From VRUE01 sp963788975 (lineage in GTDB: Bacteria; Actinomycetota; Thermoleophilia; Solirubrobacterales; 70-9), in contig CAWBIJ010000004.1 of the NCBI GenBank assembly GCA_963788975.1, forward strand, positions 1,364,001 to 1,428,000: 64,000 nucleotides of DNA, read 5' to 3'. This document shows positions 8,541 to 15,483 of the stretch, one piece after another. Position 1 is the first letter of the stretch. The number at the start of each line of letters is the position of its first letter. The notes under the pieces were generated by a model. The model was not told where the DNA came from, did no database searches, and was given only the letters and a program-made list of their open reading frames with translations. The position numbers and the translations under genes were made by a program.

Positions 8541-9023
8541 CTATTCCAGCGGCCGGTAGGCGCCGCCGTGAAAGACGAGGGGTGCGCTCTCGCCGTCGCT
8601 CGTCTCCAGCGCCGTCACCTGGCCAGTGACGATCACGTGATCGCCGCCGGCGATGACGTCGCGCAGGTCGCAGGCGACGAAGGCGAGGGCGCCGTCGATC
8701 GCCGGGGCGCCGTCGCGCTCTGTCCATGGAACGCCCGCCCACTTGTCCGCAACCGGGGCCTTGGTGGCGAAGGCGCGGGCGATCTCCTCCTGGCCGGCGT
8801 GCAAGACGCTGATTCCGAAGCGGTTGGCTGCTTGCACGGCGAGCAGGGTGCGGGAACCGCGGTCGAGGCAGGCGAGCATCAGCATCGGCTCGACCGAGAG
8901 CGAGCAGACCGCGTTCGCCGTCGCGCCCGCGGGTCCCTCCGGCCCGGTCGCGGAGACGACCGTGACCCCGGTGGGGAGCATCCCCATCGCTGTGCGGAAG
9001 CGGTCTGGGTTTGGTGCGGGCAT
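8541..9023 (-). CDS. Flavin reductase family protein
   Basis: The 160-aa protein matches the FMN-binding flavin reductase-like family that supplies reduced flavin to two-component monooxygenases. Family features include MGMLPTGVTVVSA at the N-terminus, ATANAVCSLSVEPMLMLACL, and DHVIVTGQVTALE near the C-terminus. No monooxygenase partner lies alongside, so its partner is unknown. The gene is divergent from the cytochrome c gene at 9089. Confidence 0.85.
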   Translation of the reverse strand: MPAPNPDRFRTAMGMLPTGVTVVSATGPEGPAGATANAVCSLSVEPMLMLACLDRGSRTLLAVQAANRFGISVLHAGQEEIARAFATKAPVADKWAGVPWTERDGAPAIDGALAFVACDLRDVIAGGDHVIVTGQVTALETSDGESAPLVFHGGAYRPLE

Positions 9024-9088
9024 CGGGAGCGGGAACGCGTCGCGGTCGGACGCTTGGGATCGCCGCCAGACAATATGATGCCCGCCGC

Positions 9089-9487
9089 GTGCGCCCCGTC
9101 CTTGCCACAGCCCTGGCCATCGCTGCCGCCCTCGTGCTCGCCGCTTGCGGCTTCGGCGAGGAGGGGATCTCGGTTTCCGAGGAAGACCCCAATCACGAGG
9201 GTGCGGCGCTCTTCGCCAGTCACTGCTCCGGCTGCCACACGCTCAGCGCTGCCGGCACCCAGGGCAGCGGCAATCGCTCGGTCCGGGTGCAGGGTCCCAA
9301 CCTCGATGAACGAATCGAGAGCTATGACGACGCTCTCTTCGCGATTCAGAACGGCGGCTTCTCCGGCGCGATCATGCCGCAGAACATCGTCGTCGGTGAA
9401 GAGGCCGAAGCGGTGGCCCGCTTCGTCGCCGAGTACGCCGGGCAGGACGCCGGAGAACCCCCCCGCCCCGGCGGGGAATCCCCCTGA
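9089..9487 (+). CDS. Lipoprotein c-type cytochrome
   Basis: From the GTG at 9089 the product is 132 aa with a lipoprotein signal peptide ending in LAAC (C20), so it should be membrane-anchored on the outside. The haem-binding motif is C46-S-G-C49-H50, and a Met in AIMPQN is the likely sixth ligand. It resembles small class I cytochromes used as electron carriers to terminal oxidases. An open frame extends upstream to 9011, but only the 9089 start places the signal peptide correctly. It ends 12 bp before serS. Confidence 0.88.
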   Translation: MRPVLATALAIAAALVLAACGFGEEGISVSEEDPNHEGAALFASHCSGCHTLSAAGTQGSGNRSVRVQGPNLDERIESYDDALFAIQNGGFSGAIMPQNIVVGEEAEAVARFVAEYAGQDAGEPPRPGGESP

Positions 9488-9499
9488 CCTGAGGCAGCC

Positions 9500-10771
9500 A
9501 TGCTCGACCTTAAGCTGATCCGCTCCGACCCCGAGCGGATCAAGGCGGCCCTGGCCCGCCGCGCCGCCGCCGACGGCGTCGACGAGCTGCTCGCCCTGGA
9601 CGCCCGCCGCCGTGAGCTTCTGCCTGAGATCGAGAATGCCCAGGCCGCGCGCAAGTCGCTCTCCAAGCAGATCGGCGAGGCGAAGCAGAAGGGCGAGGAC
9701 GCCGAGGGCCCGATGGCCGAGGTCCAGGCCCTGAAGGAGAAGATCGAGTCGGGCAAAGCGGAGCTGGAGCGGGTCGAGGCGGAGCTGGAGCGGGTCGCCA
9801 CCGCCCTGCCGAACCTGCCCGATCCCGACGCCCCCGATGGCATGACCGAGGAGGACGCGGTCGTCTTGCGCGAGGCCGGCGAGAAGCCGAGCTTCGACTT
9901 CGAGCCCCGCGACCACCTGGAGATCGGCACCGAGCTGGGGCTGATCGAGATGGAGGCGGCGGCGCGGCTCTCGGGGTCCCGCTTCGCCTACCTGAAGGGA
10001 GACCTGGTGCTGCTGGAGCTGGCGCTGGTCCGCTTCGCGATCGAGCTGGTCCGCGCCGAGGGTCACGAGCCGGTGGTGCCACCCGTCCTGGTCCGCGAGG
10101 AGGCGCTCTACGGCACCGGCTTCCTGCCCGGCGACCGCGATCAGATCTACGAGATCCCCAAGGACGAGCTCTTCCTCGTCGGCACCTCGGAGGTCTCGCT
10201 CGCCGGCCTGCACGCCGACCAGATCCTCGACGCCGGCGACTTGCCCCTGCGCTACGCCGGCTTCTCCCCCTGCTTCCGCCGTGAGGCCGGTGCCGCCGGC
10301 CGCGACACCCGCGGCATCTTCCGCGTCCACCAGTTCGACAAGGTCGAGATGTTCTCGTTCGTCGAGCCCTCGCAGTCGGCGGCGGAGCACGAGCGCCTGC
10401 TGGCGATCGAGGAGCGGATCCTCACTGAGCTGGAGATCCCCTACCGAGTGGTCAACGTCGCCGCCGGCGACCTCGGCGCCCCGGCCGCGAAGAAGTACGA
10501 CTGCGAGGCCTGGATCCCCAGTCAGGGCCGCTACCGAGAGCTGACCTCGTGCTCGAACACGACCGACTATCAGGCTCGGCGCCTAGCCTGCCGATACCGC
10601 CCCAGTAATGAGGATTCCCCGCAGATGGTGCACACCTTGAACGGCACGGCGCTAGCCGTGGGAAGGACGATGATCGCGCTGATCGAGAACCGGCAGGAAC
10701 GGGACGGATCATTCTCCGTACCTAAAACTTTGCATTCGCTTGGTGCGCCTGAGAGGATCGGCCCCGCGTGA
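9500..10771 (+). CDS. serS: Seryl-tRNA synthetase
   Basis: This class II aminoacyl-tRNA synthetase charges tRNA-Ser. It is 423 aa, typical length. The N-terminal antiparallel coiled-coil arm spans about residues 25-110. Motif 2 is FRREAGAAGRDTRGIFRVHQ and motif 3 is NGTALAVGRTMIALIENRQ. The ATG start has a plausible GAGG upstream. A conserved hairpin-forming repeat begins just after its stop codon. Confidence 0.97.
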   Translation: MLDLKLIRSDPERIKAALARRAAADGVDELLALDARRRELLPEIENAQAARKSLSKQIGEAKQKGEDAEGPMAEVQALKEKIESGKAELERVEAELERVATALPNLPDPDAPDGMTEEDAVVLREAGEKPSFDFEPRDHLEIGTELGLIEMEAAARLSGSRFAYLKGDLVLLELALVRFAIELVRAEGHEPVVPPVLVREEALYGTGFLPGDRDQIYEIPKDELFLVGTSEVSLAGLHADQILDAGDLPLRYAGFSPCFRREAGAAGRDTRGIFRVHQFDKVEMFSFVEPSQSAAEHERLLAIEERILTELEIPYRVVNVAAGDLGAPAAKKYDCEAWIPSQGRYRELTSCSNTTDYQARRLACRYRPSNEDSPQMVHTLNGTALAVGRTMIALIENRQERDGSFSVPKTLHSLGAPERIGPA

Positions 10772-10773
10772 AC

Positions 10774-10828
10774 GCGGAGCGAGCCCAATGAGGCATTTCT
10801 GGTTCTTCGCGCCGCGAGAGGAGCGTGA
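10774..10828 (+). repeat. Dispersed hairpin repeat, copy A (before NarL-type regulator)
   Basis: It starts with GCGGAGCGAGC and continues to TTCTTCGCGCCGCGAG. A second copy at 34951-35003 shares most positions. CGCGGAGCGA can pair with TCGCGCCGCG with one mismatch, forming a hairpin. In both copies the element begins 2 bp after the stop codon of the preceding gene and ends a few bases before a response-regulator gene. It is likely a terminator or leader element. Confidence 0.7.
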
Positions 10829-10837
10829 ACAGTTGTG

Positions 10838-11491
10838 ATGAACGCAAGCGTGCGGGACGCGAGACGGGTCGTCCTCTGCGACGACCACGAGATCGTCCGC
10901 GAGGCGATCAAGTCCCGCATGGCGAACTCGCACACAGTCGAGATCGTCGGCGAGGCTAGCGACGGGCGTGAAGTCGTCGACGTGGTCAAGGAACTCGAAC
11001 CCGACGTGCTGATCGTCGACGTCGAGCTGCCCAAGCGCGACGGGATCGAAGCGACCAAGGAGGTGCTCAAGGTCCGGCCGCGGACCAAAGTGATCATCTT
11101 CACCGCGCACGCCCAGCCCGACCTGCTGGCGCTGGCCCTGCGGGCTGGCGCCTCCGGCTACGTCCTCAAGTCCGCCCCGGCCGAGGACATCGCCCGCGCG
11201 GTCAAGGCGGTGATGGGCGGCGGCACCTTCCTCGGCGGCGACTTCGCCGGCGGCAAGCCGGCCGAGGTCGAAAAGCTGCTCCACCTCTCGCCGCGCGAGC
11301 GCCAGATCCTCGAGCTGCTCGCCGAGGGCCTGCGGGTCAAAGAGATCGCCGAACGGCTCGAGCTGAGCCCGGCCACGGTCCACACCCACGTCCGCAACGC
11401 GATCAAAAAGCTCGAGGTCGACACCCGCACCGAGGCGGTCGCCCTGGCGGTGCGGTTCAGCTACCTAGGAGCCGTCGGCGGCAAAGTCTGA
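10838..11491 (+). CDS. NarL/LuxR-type response regulator (orphan)
   Basis: This is a two-domain transcription regulator. The receiver domain (about residues 9-125) has an acidic pair in CDDHE, the phospho-acceptor D61 in LIVDVELP, and the switch Lys in YVLKSA. The LuxR/GerE helix-turn-helix (about 150-210) includes LSPRERQILELLAEG and the recognition region SPATVHTHVRNAIKKL. No histidine kinase gene is adjacent. ATG 10838 directly follows a GTG at 10835; either may be used. Its 3' end overlaps the convergent msrB by 27 bp. Confidence 0.92.
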   Translation: MNASVRDARRVVLCDDHEIVREAIKSRMANSHTVEIVGEASDGREVVDVVKELEPDVLIVDVELPKRDGIEATKEVLKVRPRTKVIIFTAHAQPDLLALALRAGASGYVLKSAPAEDIARAVKAVMGGGTFLGGDFAGGKPAEVEKLLHLSPRERQILELLAEGLRVKEIAERLELSPATVHTHVRNAIKKLEVDTRTEAVALAVRFSYLGAVGGKV

Positions 11492-11875
11492 GAAGTCGAG
11501 CGCGCAGCCGTTGATGCAGTAGCGCTTGCCGCCTTGGTCCGCCGGGCCGTCGTCGAAGACGTGCCCGAGGTGCGCGTCGCAGTTCTTGCAGGCCACCTCG
11601 GTCCGTCGCATGAAGTGACTGTTGTCCGGGCGCAGCTCGACGTTCTCCAGGTTGGCCGGCTCGGTAAAGCTGGGCCAGCCGGTGCCGGAGTCGAACTTGG
11701 TGTCTGAGGAGAAGAGTTCGGCGCCGCAGCAGACGCAGTGGAACATGCCGTCGCGTTTCTCTTCTAGGTGGGGACCGGTGAAGGGGCGCTCGGTGCCAGC
11801 GTTGCGAGTCACCTCGTACTGCTCCGGCGTCAGCTGATCGCGCCACTCCTGCTCTGTTTTCTTCACTTTCTCCAT
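11465..11875 (-). CDS. msrB: Peptide-methionine (R)-S-oxide reductase
   Basis: It reduces methionine-R-sulfoxide in proteins using a catalytic cysteine. The 136-aa protein has the zinc ligands C47, C50, C96 and C99, the GTGWPSF motif, and catalytic C120 in RYCING. ATG 11875 is chosen by homology; the same frame is open far upstream but encodes the antisense of the neighbouring thioesterase. It is divergent from that thioesterase with only 15 bp between the two start codons. Confidence 0.95.
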   Translation of the reverse strand: MEKVKKTEQEWRDQLTPEQYEVTRNAGTERPFTGPHLEEKRDGMFHCVCCGAELFSSDTKFDSGTGWPSFTEPANLENVELRPDNSHFMRRTEVACKNCDAHLGHVFDDGPADQGGKRYCINGCALDFSDFAADGS

Positions 11876-11890
11876 AGGGTGAGGGTAGAG
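11876..11890. promoter_or_regulatory. 15-bp divergent start region, probable leaderless promoters
   Basis: Only 15 bases separate the ATG of msrB (minus) and the ATG of the thioesterase (plus). Each strand has a TANNNT-type -10: TAGGGT for the plus gene, 9 bases before its ATG, and TACCCT for the minus gene, about 8 bases before its ATG. Both transcripts would begin at or next to the start codon and the two promoters would overlap. The sequence is visible; leaderless initiation is inferred. Confidence 0.45.
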
Positions 11891-12670
11891 ATGCCCGAAG
11901 CCTTTTACGAACGAGCTGGTGATGGGTTCGTCGCCACTGAGCTGACCCGGGGGCCTTGGGATCCAGGGGCACAGCACGCCGGTCCTCCTGCTGCGTTGCT
12001 TGGGCGAGAGATCGAGGCGCTCGAGGACGCGGATGAGTTTCAGGTGGGGCGCGTCACCTTTGAGATCTTGAAGTCGGTGCCTATTGGGCCGGTGCGGGTC
12101 GAGGCTGAGGTTGTGCGGCCGGGGCGGCGGGTGCAGATGGTCGAGGCGTCGCTCTCCAACGATGAGGGCGAGTTGGTGCGGGCGCGGGGGTGGCGGCTGC
12201 GGGCCGGTGCGATCGAGGTGCCGAAGAAGGCCTCCGAGCCCGCCCCGCCGCCGGGGCCCGGGCAGGGCTCCGAACCGGAGTTCTTCGCCACTGGGGACTC
12301 GGTCGGCTACCACACGGCGATGGAGTGGAGGGCGATCGCGGGGGAGTTCCTCGAGCCGGGCCCGGCGACCGTCTGGATGCGGATGCGCCACCCGCTCCTC
12401 GCCGGCGAGGAGCCCTCGCCGCTGCAGCGGACGCTGATCGCCGCCGACGTCGGCAACGGGATCAGCGCGGTGCTCGACTGGCGCAGCCACCTCTTCATCA
12501 ACGTCGACCTCACCGTCCACCTCGAGCGGATGCCGCGGGGGGAGTGGGTCTGCGTCGACGCCACCACGCTGCCGCAGGCGAACGGGATCGGCACGGCGGA
12601 GTCGGTTCTCTCGGACGAGGACGGCCGCATCGGCCGCGCCGCGCAGACGCTGCTGCTCAGCGCGCGGTAG
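11891..12670 (+). CDS. Thioesterase family protein (double hot-dog, TesB-like)
   Basis: The 259-aa protein resembles acyl-CoA thioesterases with two hot-dog folds. The N-terminal half has HAGPPAALLGREIE and GRVTFEILKSVPIGPV. The C-terminal half has DVGNGISAVLDWRSHLFINV and ends with a second hot-dog strand set. Substrate is unknown. The start at ATG 11891 follows GAGGGTAGAG. The gene is divergent from msrB; no pathway partner is nearby. Confidence 0.8.
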   Translation: MPEAFYERAGDGFVATELTRGPWDPGAQHAGPPAALLGREIEALEDADEFQVGRVTFEILKSVPIGPVRVEAEVVRPGRRVQMVEASLSNDEGELVRARGWRLRAGAIEVPKKASEPAPPPGPGQGSEPEFFATGDSVGYHTAMEWRAIAGEFLEPGPATVWMRMRHPLLAGEEPSPLQRTLIAADVGNGISAVLDWRSHLFINVDLTVHLERMPRGEWVCVDATTLPQANGIGTAESVLSDEDGRIGRAAQTLLLSAR

Positions 12671-12675
12671 CCGGC

Positions 12676-13866
12676 TCAGCTCGCCGAGCGCTCGGCGAGC
12701 AGGGTCTGGCTCAAGCTCGACACCATCAGCGCGATGGTCGCCGCGGAGACGAGCGCGAGCAGGGCGGAAGCGAGGAAGGCGCCCTCGTAGCTCGCGACCG
12801 CGGCGATCAGCCCGGAGAGGGGCGCGCCGAGGCCGATGCCGGCGTCGAAGAACGCGGTGAAGGTGCCAAGGGCGGCACCGCGACGGGTGTCGGGGACGCG
12901 GCTGACGACGATCAGCGAAAGCGAGGGGTAGAGCAGCGAGAAGGCGACGCCCATCGTCAGCGCCCCCGCCAGGGCGACCTCGAGGCTCTGCGCGAGCCCG
13001 ATCGTCGCCAGGCCCACGCCCTCGACCAGCGCCGCGGCGATCGCCACGCGGGCCGGGCCGATCCGGTCGGGCAGGCTGCCTCCGACCAGCCGGGTCAGCA
13101 CCACCATCGTCGCGAAGGCGCCGAACACGGTGGCGCCGTGGCCGACCCCGCGCTCGTCGAGGTGGAGGATGACGAAGGTGGCGAGCGTCGCGTAGCCGAT
13201 CGAGGAGAGGGCGAGGGCGACGCCGGGCCGCAGCGCCTCGTTGGCGATCAGCGGGTTGCGCTCACTGCTTGCGAGGGGCCGAAAGGGGTCTGGCACGCGG
13301 GTCGCGATCGCCGCGCCGAGCAGCGGTGCCACCCCGGCGCAGATCCAGACCAGGGTGTAGCTGGACGCGTTCAGCACCACCTCGCCGAGCAGCGGTCCGA
13401 CGCTGAGCGCCGCCCAGACGGCGAGGCCGTAGAGGCCGATCACGCGGCCGCGCCGGCCCGGCGGGGCCAGGTCGACGATCCAGGCCGAGCCGGCCGTGAA
13501 CACCGCCCCCTCGCCGGCACCGAGCACCAGCCGGGCGAAGATCAGCCCTGGGATGCCCAGCGGCAGCAGGTAGAGGAAGCTGGAGACCGCGACCAACAGC
13601 GCGCCCATCAGCACCGTTCGCCTGCGCCCGCGGTGGTCGGCAAGCCGGCCGGCGAAGGGGCGGAAGAGCAGGCCGGTGACCGCGAAGGAACCGACCACCA
13701 CGCCGACCGCGATGTTGCCGCCGTCGAGCGGGCCGTGCACGTAGCGAGGCAGGACCGGCAGCACGGCGCCGACCGCGAGCAGGCAGAAGAAGGTGACGGC
13801 GAAGATGCCGGCGAAGGCGATCCCGGGCCGCTCGGTCGGGGCGGCCGCTGTGCTCGCCGAGCTCAT
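12676..13866 (-). CDS. Major facilitator superfamily transporter
   Basis: This 396-aa protein has about twelve transmembrane segments. It has the MFS motif A region RLADHRGRRRTVLMGALL between helices 2 and 3 and GPLLGEVVL in the motif C position, so it is most likely an efflux-type transporter. The substrate is unknown. The ATG overlaps the stop of the upstream HAD phosphatase gene by 4 bp, so the two form an operon. Confidence 0.9.
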   Translation of the reverse strand: MSSASTAAAPTERPGIAFAGIFAVTFFCLLAVGAVLPVLPRYVHGPLDGGNIAVGVVVGSFAVTGLLFRPFAGRLADHRGRRRTVLMGALLVAVSSFLYLLPLGIPGLIFARLVLGAGEGAVFTAGSAWIVDLAPPGRRGRVIGLYGLAVWAALSVGPLLGEVVLNASSYTLVWICAGVAPLLGAAIATRVPDPFRPLASSERNPLIANEALRPGVALALSSIGYATLATFVILHLDERGVGHGATVFGAFATMVVLTRLVGGSLPDRIGPARVAIAAALVEGVGLATIGLAQSLEVALAGALTMGVAFSLLYPSLSLIVVSRVPDTRRGAALGTFTAFFDAGIGLGAPLSGLIAAVASYEGAFLASALLALVSAATIALMVSSLSQTLLAERSAS

Positions 13867-14648
13867 CGCAGCAGGCCGTCGAGGTCGTCGATCGTGTGAT
13901 CCGGCGGTGGCTCAGCCCGCTCCGCCTCCTCGCGGGACGTCGCGCCGGTGAGGACGAGGATCGTCTCCAGGCCGGCCCGCCTGCCGCCCTCGATGTCGGA
14001 GGCGATCCGGTCGCCGACCATCGCCACCCGGGCGGCGTCCGGAATCAGGGCCCGGGCCTGGTCGAACAGATGCGGTTCGGGCTTGCCGCCTGTCTCCGCT
14101 CGCTTGCCGGACGCCGTCTCGACTGCCGCCAGCGTCGCGCCGGTTCCCGGCCAGGCTCCTCCCGGCATCGGCAGCGTCGGGTCGCGGCTGGTCCCGAACA
14201 GCTTCGCCCCTCCTTGCAGGGCGCGCGTAGCCGTCAGCAGCTCGGCGTAGTCGAACTCGCGGTGGGCGGAGACGACGACCGCGTCGGCGCCCGCCCCGGC
14301 CTCGCCGTCCAGCAGCTTCAGCCCCGCCGCAGCGACGGCTTCCTTGAAGCCGGGCGCCCCGATCACGAAGGCGGTGCCGCCGGCCCCGACTTTGTCGGCT
14401 GCCAGCCGGGCCGTCGCCTCGCCACCGGTGATCACTCGCTCGTCGGCAACGTCGATGCCGGCCTCGCGCAGGCGCGCCGCGTACTTGGCCGGTGCTCGCA
14501 CGGAGTTGTTGGTGACGAAGACGATCTCCTTGCCGGCCGCGAGCAGGGCACTAAGCGTTGCGACTGCCCCCGGCAGCAGCTCGCGCCCCTCCCAGACGAC
14601 GCCGTCGAGGTCGATCAGAAAGCCGTCGAAGTCGTCCGCGAGCGACAT
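13863..14648 (-). CDS. HAD-IIA family phosphatase (NagD-like)
   Basis: The 261-aa protein is a haloacid-dehalogenase superfamily hydrolase, subfamily IIA. Motif I is D13-L-D15-G-V, the threonine/asparagine motif II is FVTNNS, and the C-terminal motif is KPEPHLF followed by MVGDRIASDIEGGRRAG. The family dephosphorylates small sugars or 2-phosphoglycolate; the specific substrate cannot be read here. It is cotranscribed with the MFS gene and divergent from the ABC transporter. Confidence 0.9.
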   Translation of the reverse strand: MSLADDFDGFLIDLDGVVWEGRELLPGAVATLSALLAAGKEIVFVTNNSVRAPAKYAARLREAGIDVADERVITGGEATARLAADKVGAGGTAFVIGAPGFKEAVAAAGLKLLDGEAGAGADAVVVSAHREFDYAELLTATRALQGGAKLFGTSRDPTLPMPGGAWPGTGATLAAVETASGKRAETGGKPEPHLFDQARALIPDAARVAMVGDRIASDIEGGRRAGLETILVLTGATSREEAERAEPPPDHTIDDLDGLLR

Positions 14649-14709
14649 GCCGAGCAGGCTATCTGCGGATCAGAACGCCCAACTGCCCCCCTCGATACGG
14701 TGCTTGTGG

Positions 14710-15444
14710 ATGAGCCAGTCGAACGGGCAGGTGGTGGTCGCCTCCGACGTCTCGCGCCGCTATGGCGAGGGGGCGGCGGCGGTCGACGCCCTCGTCGGCG
14801 TCAGCACCGGCTTCGAGCGCGGGCACTTCACCGCGATCATGGGGCCATCGGGATCGGGCAAGTCGACCCTGATGCACATCCTCGCCGGCCTCGACAAGCC
14901 AACCTCGGGCACGGTCACCCTCGACGGCGACGAGATCACCGCCCTCGATGACGGCGACCTCACCAAGCTGCGCCGCGACAAGCTCGGCTTCGTCTTCCAG
15001 TTCTTCAATCTGCTGCCGGTCCTCACCGCCGAGGAGAACCTGGTGCTGCCGCTCTCGATCGCCGGCCGCAAGCCGGACGGGGAGTGGCTCGAGCAGCTCG
15101 TGCGCACGGTCGGGCTGGAGGAGCGGCGCACCCACCGGCCTTCCGAGCTCTCCGGCGGCCAGCAGCAGCGCGTCGCGGTCGCCCGGGCGCTGGTCTCCAA
15201 ACCGGCGGTGGTCTTCGCCGACGAGCCGACCGGCAACCTCGACTCGAAGGCGAGCGCCGAGGTGCTGCACCTGTTGCGCCAGGCGGTCGACGAGTTCGGC
15301 CAGACGGTGATCATGGTTACCCACGACCCGGCCGCCGCGGCCCACGCCGACCGCTTGATCACCCTGCGCGACGGGCGCATCGTCCACGACGCCGCTCCCG
15401 GCTCGGCCGACGCGGTGATCGAGCTGATGAAGACGATCGCCTAG
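14710..15444 (+). CDS. ABC transporter ATP-binding protein (MacB/LolD type)
   Basis: The 244-aa ATPase has Walker A GPSGSGKST, the signature LSGGQQQR, Walker B VVFADEP and the H-loop VTHDP. The spacing and the TGNLDSKAS segment match ATPases that power FtsX-like permeases. The ATG at 14710 (MSQSNGQ) is preferred; the frame is open far upstream but antisense to the HAD gene. It is paired with the permease at 15484. Confidence 0.93.
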   Translation: MSQSNGQVVVASDVSRRYGEGAAAVDALVGVSTGFERGHFTAIMGPSGSGKSTLMHILAGLDKPTSGTVTLDGDEITALDDGDLTKLRRDKLGFVFQFFNLLPVLTAEENLVLPLSIAGRKPDGEWLEQLVRTVGLEERRTHRPSELSGGQQQRVAVARALVSKPAVVFADEPTGNLDSKASAEVLHLLRQAVDEFGQTVIMVTHDPAAAAHADRLITLRDGRIVHDAAPGSADAVIELMKTIA

Positions 15445-15448
15445 CGGC

Positions 15449-15481
15449 GTGTCCTGTCCGGTGACATTGGCTACAGGACAC
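15449..15481 (+). repeat. Inverted repeat between ATPase and permease
   Basis: GTGTCCTGT at 15449-15457 and ACAGGACAC at 15473-15481 are perfect 9-bp inverted copies with a 15-nt loop. It begins 4 bp after the ATPase stop and ends 2 bp before the TTG start of the permease. It may tune the ratio of the two proteins; that is inference. Confidence 0.65.
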
Positions 15482-15483
15482 AG

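Noticed and set aside
12190..13899. 569-aa open frame on the plus strand
   Set aside because: It runs through the thioesterase in another frame and antisense to the MFS gene, which has strong motifs.
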